Shown here: piece after piece, positions 1-7,607 of the stretch
How the letters are laid out: the number at the start of each line of letters is the position of its first letter
How positions within the stretch are numbered: position 1 is the stretch's first letter
NCBI RefSeq assembly: GCF_029024945.1
Contig: NZ_CP118976.1
Span: 682,001-746,000, forward strand
DNA length: 64,000 nt
Source: Staphylococcus succinus
GTDB taxonomy: Bacteria > Bacillota > Bacilli > Staphylococcales > Staphylococcaceae
Reading direction: 5' to 3'
The notes under the pieces: model-generated
Databases searched by the model: none
Seen by the model: only the letters and a program-made list of their open reading frames with translations
Told to the model about the DNA's origin: nothing
Made by a program: the position numbers and the translations under genes

Positions 1-471
1 ACTGATTTTTCCACCAACTCTGTCGAATACATAATATGTACATTGACCAGAAGTATAAAGGTTATTTGAAGAACCTGAATTACTTGCAAATGAGCTTGAT
101 GAATTTGATGAACTTGATGGTGCACTAGTTGTACTTACTTTAACATTGCTTGTTGAAGTAGAGTGTGAAACTGCGCCTCTTCCACCAGTTGTATTATTGC
201 TTGCTGTATATGATTGAGTAGAACTAGCTTGTGTATTGTAGCTATAACCACTATTATTATTTTCTTGTTGTGCTTGTTTAGGGCTCCAATTACCTTTCCA
301 ATCATAATTGTAGTTACCTTGTTGATCTATTGTATATGAATATTCGAATGATGTAGGATCATTAGGATTATACCCACCATTGTTATTTTCTGCTGCGTCT
401 GCATCATGTTGTGCAAAAGCAAAAGTAGCGATTCCTGCAGTTGCGATTGTAGCTGTAGCGATTTTCTTCAT
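1..471 (-). CDS. ssaA: SsaA-like secreted CHAP-domain protein (3' end cut by window edge)
   Basis: The first 157 residues of a secreted cell-wall amidase/endopeptidase of the staphylococcal SsaA type are visible. The start MKKIATATIATAG begins a signal peptide, probably cleaved after ADA near residue 26. A low-complexity Asn/Ser/Thr-rich linker follows, then the opening of a CHAP domain, GQCTYYVFDRVGG, whose Cys near residue 144 is the expected nucleophile. The CHAP domain continues beyond base 1. The start is fixed by AGGAGGA about 9 bases upstream. CHAP proteins cleave peptidoglycan stem peptides or cross-bridges outside the cell. In S. aureus this family belongs to the WalKR regulon; one imperfect WalR-like repeat lies upstream at 609-625. 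Confidence 0.9.
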   Translation of the reverse strand, partial: MKKIATATIATAGIATFAFAQHDADAAENNNGGYNPNDPTSFEYSYTIDQQGNYNYDWKGNWSPKQAQQENNNSGYSYNTQASSTQSYTASNNTTGGRGAVSHSTSTSNVKVSTTSAPSSSSNSSSSFASNSGSSNNLYTSGQCTYYVFDRVGGKIS

Positions 472-905
472 TGTAAAATATCCTCCTAAAAATTGTTTCG
501 TAATGCTATCCCAGTCTCTAATGACAAATTTATAATTTTTATTCGCTGTTTCAACGACAAGAATTACTTTATCAGAAAAACATACCTTTGTGGGCGATGT
601 TATCGTTTTGTAATTTAGTTCTAATAATTTATTCAGTTATGTAATAAATTGGTGTTATTAAAATAGTTAGGAAAGGTTGTTATATCAACGTTTTTTGAAT
701 TATTAGTGTATAATTGCACTATGCTTTATTACAACGCTGTAAAATAACAGAAAATTTCAAACAATAATAAATGAGAGAAAATAGTTATTAAAATAAACTA
801 AAATTTACTAACTTAAGATATTATATAAAAAACATATATTCAATAATTAATATAGTAGTCAGAATAAGGCCTTGAATAAAAGAAACTAAATTGTAAGCAT
901 AGATA
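472..905. other. Intergenic region between divergent genes
   Basis: AT-rich gap without a convincing ORF. It must hold the promoter of the minus-strand ssaA-like gene. At 609-625 there is a TGTAAT-N5-TCTAAT element, one base off the TGTWAH-N5-TGTWAH pattern known for WalR boxes, and a second TGTAAT lies near 639. Both are weak, so WalR control is only a suggestion from family knowledge. Confidence 0.35.
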
Positions 906-937
906 TTGACACTTACTTAATGAAGCCTTAATATAAT
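906..937 (+). promoter_or_regulatory. Candidate sigma-A promoter for the flavin oxidoreductase
   Basis: A consensus TTGACA at 906-911 is followed after 17 bases by TAATAT (929-934); a better TATAAT at 932-937 has 20-base spacing. It lies 37-68 bases upstream of the ATG at 974. Confidence 0.6.
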
Positions 938-973
938 GGTATAAAAAATATACTAGTTAAGTGAGGTGAAGCA

Positions 974-2026
974 ATGAAAGTTGAACTCGGCTTAACATCT
1001 TTTGCTGATAATACTGATATTTATGTAGAGGATGGACAACAAAGTGCGGTGACTAATGCACAAAGAATACGAAATATTATCGAAGAAATTGAAACGGCAG
1101 ATTACTATGGATTAGATGTTTACGGTTTAGGAGAGCACCATCGATCAGATTATGCAGTTTCTGACCCTGTTACTGTCTTAGCGGCAGCAGCTAGAAATAC
1201 ATCGCACATTAAATTGAGTAGTGCAGTAACAGTACTTTCGTCAGATGATCCTGTACGTGTGTTTGAACGCTTTTCTACATTAGATGCTGTTTCAAATGGG
1301 CGTGCTGAAATTATGGTTGGTCGAGGATCGTTTATTGAATCATTTCCATTATTTGGATACAATTTAAATGATTATGAACAACTTTTTAATGAAAAAATTG
1401 ATTTATTGATGAACATTAATCATAATCCCATCGTAAATTGGGAAGGTGAACTAAGACCATCCATACAAAATTTAGGTGTGTATCCAAGACCTGAAAATGG
1501 GCCATTACCGATTGCGATAGCAACAGGAGGGACACCTGAATCTTCGTTAAAAGCAGGAGCGTTAGGATTACCTATAACTTATGCTATAATCGGTGGAGAC
1601 CCAAAAAGATTTAAACGCAATATAGATATGTACAAATCTATAGCAGAATCTTATGGACACAATGTAAAAGAATTATCTATTGCGACACATTCATGGGGAT
1701 ATATTGCGGAAACAGATGAACAAGCAAAGCGCGAGTTCTTCCCTTCTGTCAAATTTAGTCATGATGTGCTAGCCAAAGAAAGAGGTTGGGCACCTTATGA
1801 TGAAAATAGTTTTGAACGAGAGGCTGGTCCAAATGGTGCAATGTACGTAGGGAGTCCAGAGACTGTCGCACAAAAGATAATCGAAACGGTTGAAACACTA
1901 GGTCTTACACGTTTTATGTTACACACCCCAGTAGGTTCTATACCTCATACTAGAACACTGACTACTATCAAATTGTTAGCACAACGTGTGAAACCTATTG
2001 TAGATAAATATTTTGAAAACAAATAG
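974..2026 (+). CDS. LLM-class flavin-dependent oxidoreductase
   Basis: A 350-residue protein of the bacterial luciferase-like (LLM) superfamily, FMN- or F420-type TIM-barrel monooxygenases. The GLGEHHRSDYAVSDP stretch near residues 51-65 and the repeated VL..DDPVRVFERFSTLD and GR.EIMVGRGS blocks are typical. The length is normal for the family and a tail helix is present. A GAGGTGA ribosome binding site sits directly before the ATG. The DoxX-like gene follows 14 bases downstream, so the two are probably cotranscribed up to the terminator at 2421. The substrate cannot be told from sequence; staphylococcal relatives are annotated only by family. Confidence 0.85.
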   Translation: MKVELGLTSFADNTDIYVEDGQQSAVTNAQRIRNIIEEIETADYYGLDVYGLGEHHRSDYAVSDPVTVLAAAARNTSHIKLSSAVTVLSSDDPVRVFERFSTLDAVSNGRAEIMVGRGSFIESFPLFGYNLNDYEQLFNEKIDLLMNINHNPIVNWEGELRPSIQNLGVYPRPENGPLPIAIATGGTPESSLKAGALGLPITYAIIGGDPKRFKRNIDMYKSIAESYGHNVKELSIATHSWGYIAETDEQAKREFFPSVKFSHDVLAKERGWAPYDENSFEREAGPNGAMYVGSPETVAQKIIETVETLGLTRFMLHTPVGSIPHTRTLTTIKLLAQRVKPIVDKYFENK

Positions 2027-2040
2027 AAGGAGCGTTTATA

Positions 2041-2400
2041 ATGATATTACGTTATTTAACAAATTTAAAATTAGCCAAAGAATTGTATGATGCAGCAAAA
2101 CCTAAATTAAAAGGTGACCAATCAATGAAAGATACTTTTGTAGAGGTATTTAACTTACCTTCAAGCGCAGTGCCTTTAGCTGGAGCAGTTGAAGCTTTAA
2201 GTGCAGTATTTTTTGTATTAAGTTTTGCGAGTAAAAAATTATCACGTTTAGGTTCGCTTTTATCAATTTCAGTATTAGGCGTTGCAGCTTATAAACATTT
2301 TGAAGCTGGACACGGTAAAGCTGGTGCTAAACACGCTCTAGACTTAACTGGTTTAGCAGCATTAAGTTTATTAGATACAATCAATTGTAAGAAAAAATAA
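2041..2400 (+). CDS. DoxX-like small membrane protein
   Basis: A 119-residue protein with three hydrophobic segments (roughly residues 43-60, 70-88 and 98-113) and a short basic tail, resembling DoxX-like/DUF-type four-helix membrane proteins. It follows the flavin oxidoreductase by 14 bases with a good AAGGAGCG ribosome binding site, and a strong terminator lies just after it. This supports a two-gene operon. DoxX relatives are often paired with oxidoreductases and linked to redox stress, but a specific role is not evident here. Confidence 0.7.
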   Translation: MILRYLTNLKLAKELYDAAKPKLKGDQSMKDTFVEVFNLPSSAVPLAGAVEALSAVFFVLSFASKKLSRLGSLLSISVLGVAAYKHFEAGHGKAGAKHALDLTGLAALSLLDTINCKKK

Positions 2401-2420
2401 TAACTGATTTTAAGTATTAA

Positions 2421-2466
2421 AAAGAACTGGCTCACACATCATCATTGTGTGAGCCAGTTCTTTTTT
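2421..2466 (+). terminator. Intrinsic terminator after the oxidoreductase-DoxX operon
   Basis: Perfect 18-bp stem (2421-2438 with 2446-2463), 7-base loop, followed by a T run to 2466. The A run on the left arm makes it potentially bidirectional. Confidence 0.95.
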
Positions 2467-2643
2467 GTTTCACATTACAATAGGAAGTTCTTGGAAAAAT
2501 AAAGTTATAGCGTTGAAAATTTAATTGTTTATCTATTCAATTTTTAGTAATAAAAAGTATCTATAGACCACTAAAATTTGAAAATTAAAACAAAACATTA
2601 AAAAAAGAGTAGGAAATCTTAATATTTTTCATAGTTAGTCATA
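2467..2643. other. Intergenic region upstream of sarR
   Basis: Very AT-rich sequence with no ORF or clear hairpin. It separates the terminator from the sarR promoter region. SarA-family proteins bind AT-rich DNA, so autoregulatory sites may lie here, but no specific motif can be assigned. Confidence 0.4.
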
Positions 2644-2673
2644 TTGAATCAAAAGTGTTAAATAGGATAAAAT
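2644..2673 (+). promoter_or_regulatory. Candidate promoter for sarR
   Basis: TTGAAT (2644-2649) and TAAAAT (2668-2673) with 18-base spacing, 41 bases before the sarR ATG. Plausible, but such AT-rich matches arise easily by chance. Confidence 0.35.
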
Positions 2674-2713
2674 TATTATATTAACAACTAGAAATAACAT
2701 AAGGAGTGGTTAT

Positions 2714-3061
2714 ATGAAACTACAACATTTTAAATCATTAAATGAACTTATCGAAAAATACCAACAAGGTAAAAATTTCTTTAAACAATCAAAGTACCAA
2801 TACCAATTGAATTATGAAGAAGTATTTATTTTAAACTATATTTACAATAATAATAATAACGAAATTACTGCTAAGGACATTGCGCAATATTCACAGTTGA
2901 AGCCTTATTACCTAACAAAATCACTTCAAAAATTAATAAAAATGGAATATTTAAATAAAAAAAGAAGCGATATTGATGAACGTACAATCGTTGTTTATGT
3001 AAATGCGCAACAACGTGAAAAAATAAAGCATACTATAGAAAATTTACAAAAACAGCTTTAA
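2714..3061 (+). CDS. sarR: SarA-family transcriptional regulator SarR
   Basis: A 115-residue single winged-helix regulator. The NYEE.FILNYI segment, the recognition region KPYYLTKSLQKL (residues 63-74) and the SDIDER wing (residues 85-90) match SarR, a one-domain member of the SarA family that in S. aureus binds the sar promoters and represses sarA. The start has an AAGGAGTGG ribosome binding site. A run of five Asn (residues 45-49), encoded mainly by AAT repeats, sits in a loop before the recognition helix. It stands alone, followed by a terminator. The ssaA/flavin oxidoreductase neighbourhood agrees with the sarR locus I recall in S. aureus. Confidence 0.85.
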   Translation: MKLQHFKSLNELIEKYQQGKNFFKQSKYQYQLNYEEVFILNYIYNNNNNEITAKDIAQYSQLKPYYLTKSLQKLIKMEYLNKKRSDIDERTIVVYVNAQQREKIKHTIENLQKQL

Positions 3062-3138
3062 GATAAGACAAAAAGCTGAATGAGCAAGTTAGATAAAGAA
3101 GTTGCGAATAAAGATAATAAGATAATCAATAATCATAA

Positions 3139-3179
3139 AAAACAAACTATTGCTGTTTTAATAATAGTTTGTTTTTTTA
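3139..3179 (+). terminator. Terminator after sarR
   Basis: A 13-bp stem (3139-3151 with 3163-3175) with an 11-base loop and a run of seven T. Confidence 0.85.
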
Positions 3180-3299
3180 GTAAGAGACTGTATATAATAT
3201 ATGATTTACAAAATTGTTTAGTTTAATCATCGTCGTAACAGTCCCTTATCCAGAGCGCAATCAATCCTGTTAAACTTAGTAGGATTCTATTGGTTTTTT
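3180..3299 (+). ncRNA. Possible small structured RNA between two terminators
   Basis: Between the sarR terminator and a second terminator-like hairpin (3258-3299: arms CAAT-c-AATCCT and AGGATT-ct-ATTG, then six T) lies a non-coding stretch. It carries an inverted pair, TAAGAGACTG (3180-3189) with CAGTCCCTTA (3239-3248), one mismatch. No gene ends between the two hairpins, so the second one needs another transcript to act on. No clear promoter was found, so this stays a candidate only. Confidence 0.25.
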
Positions 3300-3324
3300 A
3301 ATGTGAATTGAATTTAAATAATTA

Positions 3325-3338
3325 CGTAAACGTTAAAA
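3325..3338. promoter_or_regulatory. Weak cre-like element
   Basis: CGTAAACGTTAAAA resembles the CcpA cre consensus TGWAANCGNTNWCA with two mismatches. It lies 119 bases before the acyl-CoA dehydrogenase start, where catabolite control would make sense. Low certainty. Confidence 0.2.
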
Positions 3339-3456
3339 AGATACTAGATAAAGCTTATAGGTGTAGAAAGGTTTGACACTGAAAAACTTTCTTTCAATAA
3401 AGTCGAGTGTTAAACTAGGAATATCTAGGATAGAAGCTAACTATGAGGTGATGAAA

Positions 3457-4617
3457 GTGAGTTATTCCGCGTTAATACATTCGGATATCCAAAAAAAATG
3501 GATTGAAAAATTAGATACAGTAAAAGAACAATTTAAAGATAAGTCAGATTATAATGATATACATTCGCGCTTTCCTTATGAAAATATTGAATGGTTAGTC
3601 AATGAAGGTTATACCTTATTAACGCTACCTAAAGCTTATGGTGGAGAAGGTGCAACCATAGAAGATATGGTAATTATACAAAGTTATTTAGGAACGATTG
3701 ATGGCCCAACAGCACTTTCTATAGGATGGCATTTAAGTGTGGTTGGTCAACTATACGAACAACAAATGTGGGAGCCATCTATGCTCAAGATGTTTTCAGA
3801 TGAAATGAAAAACGGGGCACTAGTTAATAGGGCTATCAGTGAAGCAGAAACAGGTAGTCCAACTCGTGGTGGTAGACCATCTACAAATGCGGTTGAAGTG
3901 GATGATGGATTTGTAATTAACGGTGTGAAGACTTTTACGTCTATGAGTAAAGGATTAACGCATTTCATTGTAAGTGCATATGATACTGCAAGAGAGCAAG
4001 TAGGTTATTTTCTAATTCCCAAAGAGACTGTGGGTGTAGAAATAGCTGATAATTGGAATATGATAGGTATGCGTGCTACAGAAAGTCATGACTTAGTGTT
4101 AAATGATGTGCATGTCTCTAAAAGTAATTTTGTCGAACTCAGAAGTGCTGCTGGAAAGAAACCCAACGGATGGATTTTACATATTCCGAGTGTGTATTTA
4201 GGTATCGCACAAGCAGCAAGAGACTATGCTATTGATTTTGCTAAAGCACATAGTCCAAATAGTATAGAAGGAACGATTGGTGATTTATCTACAGTTCAAC
4301 AAAATATAGGAAAGATGGAATCACTTTTACTATCGGCGCGTCACTTTTTATGGAGTACAGCTGCTTTGTATACAACCAATGATGAGGACACGCAATTATG
4401 GAATGAAACAGCTGCAAGCAAAATCTTAGTGATGAATCAAGGACTCGAAGTGATTGATATTGCAATGCGAATCGTAGGGGCTAAGAGTCTTGAAATGGAC
4501 AGACCGCTTCAACGTTATTACAGAGATATGCGTGCAGGGTTACATAATCCTCCTATGGAAGATATGGCATACACCAATATAGCAGCATCGGTATTAGGTC
4601 TTTTTGATAAAAAATAA
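3457..4617 (+). CDS. Acyl-CoA dehydrogenase family protein
   Basis: A flavoprotein of the acyl-CoA dehydrogenase fold, about 386 residues from the chosen GTG start. The helical N-terminal domain is followed by the beta-domain block ISEAETGSPTRGG and FVINGVKTFTSM, and by the C-terminal helical bundle with MRIVGAKSL and RYYRDMRAGLHNPPMED. The frame is open for 28 more codons upstream, but GAGGTG at 3445-3450 sits correctly only for GTG at 3457; ATG at 3451 abuts it. The substrate is unknown: relatives act on short acyl-CoAs or serve as DszC/flavin-dependent monooxygenases. It is a single gene with a hairpin behind it. In S. aureus I recall the urease genes in this interval. Confidence 0.8.
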   Translation: MSYSALIHSDIQKKWIEKLDTVKEQFKDKSDYNDIHSRFPYENIEWLVNEGYTLLTLPKAYGGEGATIEDMVIIQSYLGTIDGPTALSIGWHLSVVGQLYEQQMWEPSMLKMFSDEMKNGALVNRAISEAETGSPTRGGRPSTNAVEVDDGFVINGVKTFTSMSKGLTHFIVSAYDTAREQVGYFLIPKETVGVEIADNWNMIGMRATESHDLVLNDVHVSKSNFVELRSAAGKKPNGWILHIPSVYLGIAQAARDYAIDFAKAHSPNSIEGTIGDLSTVQQNIGKMESLLLSARHFLWSTAALYTTNDEDTQLWNETAASKILVMNQGLEVIDIAMRIVGAKSLEMDRPLQRYYRDMRAGLHNPPMEDMAYTNIAASVLGLFDKK

Positions 4618-4675
4618 GGCCATCACTATATTTAACTAGGCAAATTTTATGTTGATGTTTAGTTAATGCGCATGT

Positions 4676-4766
4676 AAAAATAAGGCTTTAACGACTTAGT
4701 ATCTGTAAGCGTCATCTGGTAATTTAAATTTACTAGATACGTATTATGTCGTTAAAGCCTATTATT
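4676..4766. terminator. Large bidirectional hairpin between convergent genes
   Basis: A perfect 13-bp inverted repeat, AGGCTTTAACGAC (4683-4695) with GTCGTTAAAGCCT (4748-4760), encloses a 52-base loop that contains a smaller GTATCT/AGATAC pair. Read on the minus strand it is followed by a T-rich tract, so it probably ends the capA-like gene as well as the plus-strand gene. Confidence 0.6.
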
Positions 4767-4838
4767 TTGGTTTAGTATTAATAAATGATTGCTTTGGCTA
4801 CAACTAAATTATACTAAACTGTTAGCTGTGGTCTTAGA

Positions 4839-5999
4839 TTAATAACTCGCTTTATCCAAAAATTCATCATCAATTACATTCTTAGTGATTTCATTTAAAT
4901 GTGTTTTAGACATGTGACTATCATCTTGGTATTGTACGCCGTGTTTTTTAGCTAAGTCATTTGTGTAATCATCTAACATATATAGTTCGAAATTTTTTTT
5001 AAGACTTCCCAGACGCTGATTCTGTGTTTCATAATGGTTAACGATAGAGCGCCATTTTACATTATCTATATAAGTTTGCCCAAGTTGTTTTTTGATGTCA
5101 AATTGAATACTACCTCCTAAATGATTACTCTCCGTACCTGTTTCTTGACCATTCAAGAAGTTACCAAGTGAATAGGCAACTAATGTTTTATGATTATTTT
5201 TTCCTTGAACCCATTTTACAGGTTGAATGACATGAGGATGTGTGCCTAACACAACATCAACATTTTGATTAGCTAAAAATTGAGCATAATGTCTTTGCAT
5301 TTTATTTGGCTTATGTTTACCTTCATTTCCCCAGTGAGCTGAGACCATAACAAGGTCACTGTGTTTTTTTGCCTTATGGATATCTTTTTTCATTTGTGTT
5401 TTATTAAAATAATTAATTTGGTACGGCTTATCTGTTTTTAATCCATTTGTACCAAAGGTATAACTTAATAATGAAATTTTAATGCCTTTAGATTTGAATA
5501 CATGAATTTTATCACGTGATTCTTTTGAGTTAAATGTTCCAGTGAAAAGAGCTTCTTTTTTATATTTATTCCAAGTTTGAATTCTTTGTTCAACTCCGTG
5601 AGTGCCTTGATCTAAAGAATGGTTATTTGATCCATTGATTACGTTAAAGCCTGTGTCGACTAAATCTTTAGCAACTGAGCTTGGTGTATTAAACCTTTTG
5701 AAACCAGAATATGGTATATCATCACCACCCATAGGAGATTCTTGGTTTACAAAGGCTACATCCTTATCTTTTATGTATGGTTTAATAGCTGCATACATAG
5801 GTTTAAAGTCATAGCTATGAGCAGCAATTTTTGCATTATTGTAGACCACAGGATGTATGAGATTATCACCGACAGCGACAAAATCTGCTTTTTTGCTACT
5901 ATTAGTAACGGATAATAGTAAAATAGTTAAATTAATAATCAATAATAGACTACAAATGAATGCAACTAGAAGTGTTGAAAGTAGCATGAACTTTTTCAT
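4839..5999 (-). CDS. CapA-family (poly-gamma-glutamate capsule type) protein
   Basis: About 386 residues. An N-terminal membrane anchor (residues 5-35) is followed by a calcineurin-like/PGA_cap domain with the CapA motifs VGDNLIHP, NGSNNHSLDQG, HWGNEGKHKP and GTHPHVIQPV, whose Asp, Asn and His residues bind metals in this fold. CapA/PgsA is the membrane-held subunit of poly-gamma-glutamate synthesis, with the active side outside the cell. No pgsB/capB or pgsC partner lies here, so a role in PGA is unproven and a lone CapA-like phosphatase or hydrolase is equally possible. Two ATGs are adjacent (6002 and 5999); AGGAGG at 6005-6010 is spaced better for 5999. Confidence 0.85.
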   Translation of the reverse strand: MKKFMLLSTLLVAFICSLLLIINLTILLLSVTNSSKKADFVAVGDNLIHPVVYNNAKIAAHSYDFKPMYAAIKPYIKDKDVAFVNQESPMGGDDIPYSGFKRFNTPSSVAKDLVDTGFNVINGSNNHSLDQGTHGVEQRIQTWNKYKKEALFTGTFNSKESRDKIHVFKSKGIKISLLSYTFGTNGLKTDKPYQINYFNKTQMKKDIHKAKKHSDLVMVSAHWGNEGKHKPNKMQRHYAQFLANQNVDVVLGTHPHVIQPVKWVQGKNNHKTLVAYSLGNFLNGQETGTESNHLGGSIQFDIKKQLGQTYIDNVKWRSIVNHYETQNQRLGSLKKNFELYMLDDYTNDLAKKHGVQYQDDSHMSKTHLNEITKNVIDDEFLDKASY

Positions 6000-6002
6000 C
6001 AT

Positions 6003-6468
6003 ATCCTCCTTCTGATGAGTAAATAAGCGAGTATATCAAACATAAATATTACTGCTACTGCGTTTGTTCATTAATGTTAAAAGTTTAGATTAGTTATTCA
6101 GTGGATTGTAAACACATACTAATCCGCCTAAGAATTGTAATTGAAATCATCATGCCCGCTGAATGAATGACTATGTTAATTTATTTGGTCGTTATGATTT
6201 GCTTTAATAACAAGTGAATAATCCTCTTTGGATACTCATACCACTTTTTCCAACATTTTATGTTTAGATTTTTAATTTAATTATTTTATTTATCTTTTGG
6301 TAAATATGAAAATGGAATTGTGCCTTATATGTCATTATAGCAGGTGTATTAACATTTAATTATTTAAACCCTTTCAATATATAAAGTAAACATTGATTAT
6401 CCTTCATGTATTAATATAGTATTTATATTTTTGTGATATCAAATGAGATATATTTAATAAACTAAGTA
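6003..6468. other. Intergenic region upstream of fhuD2
   Basis: Nearly 470 bases of AT-rich DNA between two divergent genes, with scattered stops in all frames. It must hold the capA-like promoter. I see no gene remnant, RNA motif or strong repeat in it. Confidence 0.4.
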
Positions 6469-6497
6469 TTGTAAATTTACTTGAAAGATTATATAAT
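6469..6497 (+). promoter_or_regulatory. fhuD2 promoter
   Basis: TTGTAA (6469-6474) and a perfect TATAAT (6492-6497) with 17-base spacing. The predicted transcription start falls at the edge of the Fur box. Confidence 0.65.
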
Positions 6498-6507
6498 CAA
6501 ATTTAAC

Positions 6508-6526
6508 TGATAATGATTTTCAATGG
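6508..6526. promoter_or_regulatory. Fur box
   Basis: TGATAATGATTTTCAATGG matches the GATAATGATAATCATTATC Fur operator in its left and central parts. Its position over the transcription start and leader, just before the ribosome binding site, predicts iron repression. Confidence 0.75.
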
Positions 6527-6533
6527 AGGAAGA

Positions 6534-7442
6534 ATGATGAAAAAATTATTGTTTCCGTTAATTGCTTTAGTCTTAATTTTAGCAGCATGCGGTAATAAAT
6601 CTGATAGTGATTCTAGTAAGGAAGATACAAAATCATACAAACAAGATAGTGGGAAAAGTATAGATGTACCGAAAAATCCAAAACGCATAGCTGTTGTAGC
6701 GCCAACATATGCAGGTGGGATTAAATATCTTGATGGAAAAATTGTTGCTGTCAATAAACAAGTCGATAGTAGTAAACTTCTAAAAGATAAATTCAAAGGC
6801 GTTGAAAAAATTGGGGAAAATGATGTAGAAAAAGTTGCAAAAACAAAACCAGATTTAATTATCGTTTACTCTACAGATAAAAATATTAAAAAGTATAAGA
6901 AAATAGCACCAACAGTTGTCTTTGATTATGGAAAACATAAATACTTAGATCAACAAAAAGAATTAGCTAAGTTATTAGGCAAAGAAGAAAAAGCAAAAGC
7001 TTGGGAAGATAAATGGAAATCCCAAACTAAAAAAGATGGGAAAGAAATTAAAGAGAAAATTGGCGCAGATGCAACAGTCTCAATCTTTGATGAATTCGAT
7101 AAAAAACTATATAGCTATGGACCAAACTGGGGACGCGGTGGCGAAGTTTTATATCAAGCATTTGGTCTGAATATGCCAGATAAACTAGAGAAATTAGTTA
7201 AAAAAGAAGGCTGGGCAGAAGTAAAACAAGAGAAGATTGCTGATTATGCAGGTGATTATATTGTTTCTACAAGTGAAGGAAAATCTAAACCTGCTTATGA
7301 AAAAACTAACTTATGGAACAACTTACCTGCCGTCCAGAAAGACAATGTTATACAAGTTCAAGCTGAAACATATTGGTACAATGATCCTTATACATTAGAA
7401 TATATGAGAAAAGATTTAAAAGAGAAATTTTTAAACAAATAA
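6534..7442 (+). CDS. fhuD2: Ferric hydroxamate siderophore-binding lipoprotein FhuD2
   Basis: Substrate-binding lipoprotein for Fe(III)-hydroxamate uptake, anchored on the outer face of the membrane. The lipobox LAAC places the lipidated Cys at residue 19. Two class III binding-protein lobes follow, from RIAVVAPTYAGG to the C terminus, joined by a long helix. The segment YSYGPNWGRGGEVLYQAFG keeps the Tyr, Trp and Arg known to contact the siderophore in S. aureus FhuD2. GGAGG at 6525-6529 supports ATG 6534 or 6537, so the upstream in-frame ATG at 6513 is unlikely. It is monocistronic, with a Fur box in front and a terminator behind. The FhuCBG permease is expected elsewhere. Confidence 0.92.
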   Translation: MMKKLLFPLIALVLILAACGNKSDSDSSKEDTKSYKQDSGKSIDVPKNPKRIAVVAPTYAGGIKYLDGKIVAVNKQVDSSKLLKDKFKGVEKIGENDVEKVAKTKPDLIIVYSTDKNIKKYKKIAPTVVFDYGKHKYLDQQKELAKLLGKEEKAKAWEDKWKSQTKKDGKEIKEKIGADATVSIFDEFDKKLYSYGPNWGRGGEVLYQAFGLNMPDKLEKLVKKEGWAEVKQEKIADYAGDYIVSTSEGKSKPAYEKTNLWNNLPAVQKDNVIQVQAETYWYNDPYTLEYMRKDLKEKFLNK

Positions 7443-7484
7443 TTAAATGAATTTAAAAATGATTTATCAGTGACTTATTAGGGG

Positions 7485-7518
7485 AAAAGCTATCAACTTG
7501 AATGTTGATAGCTTTTTT
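7485..7518 (+). terminator. Terminator after fhuD2
   Basis: A 13-bp perfect stem (7485-7497 with 7504-7516) with a 6-base loop and a T tract. Confidence 0.9.
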
Positions 7519-7542
7519 AATGTTAAAAATAACGCTACTTTA

Positions 7543-7571
7543 TGTAAACTTTTTATTTTTAAATGTTTACA
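7543..7571. promoter_or_regulatory. BirA operator of bioY
   Basis: TGTAAAC (7543-7549), 15 bases, GTTTACA (7565-7571): a perfect inverted repeat with the spacing of the biotin repressor BirA operator. It lies immediately upstream of the bioY -10 box, so biotinyl-AMP-loaded BirA should repress bioY. Confidence 0.85.
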
Positions 7572-7578
7572 TTAGTGG

Positions 7579-7584
7579 TATAAT
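7579..7584 (+). promoter_or_regulatory. bioY -10 box
   Basis: TATAAT 24 bases before the bioY ATG. The matching -35 region (around 7556-7561) falls inside or at the edge of the BirA operator, as expected for repression by occlusion. Confidence 0.6.
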
Positions 7585-7607
7585 TTTTACATTGAGGAGG
7601 AGTGAAC

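Noticed and set aside
1150..1362. 70-residue minus-strand frame inside the first LLM gene
   Set aside because: Antisense shadow without ribosome binding site.
3373..3456. N-terminal extension of the acyl-CoA dehydrogenase
   Set aside because: No ribosome binding site at 3373, while GAGGTG is correctly placed for GTG 3457, and the extra residues do not look like the family.
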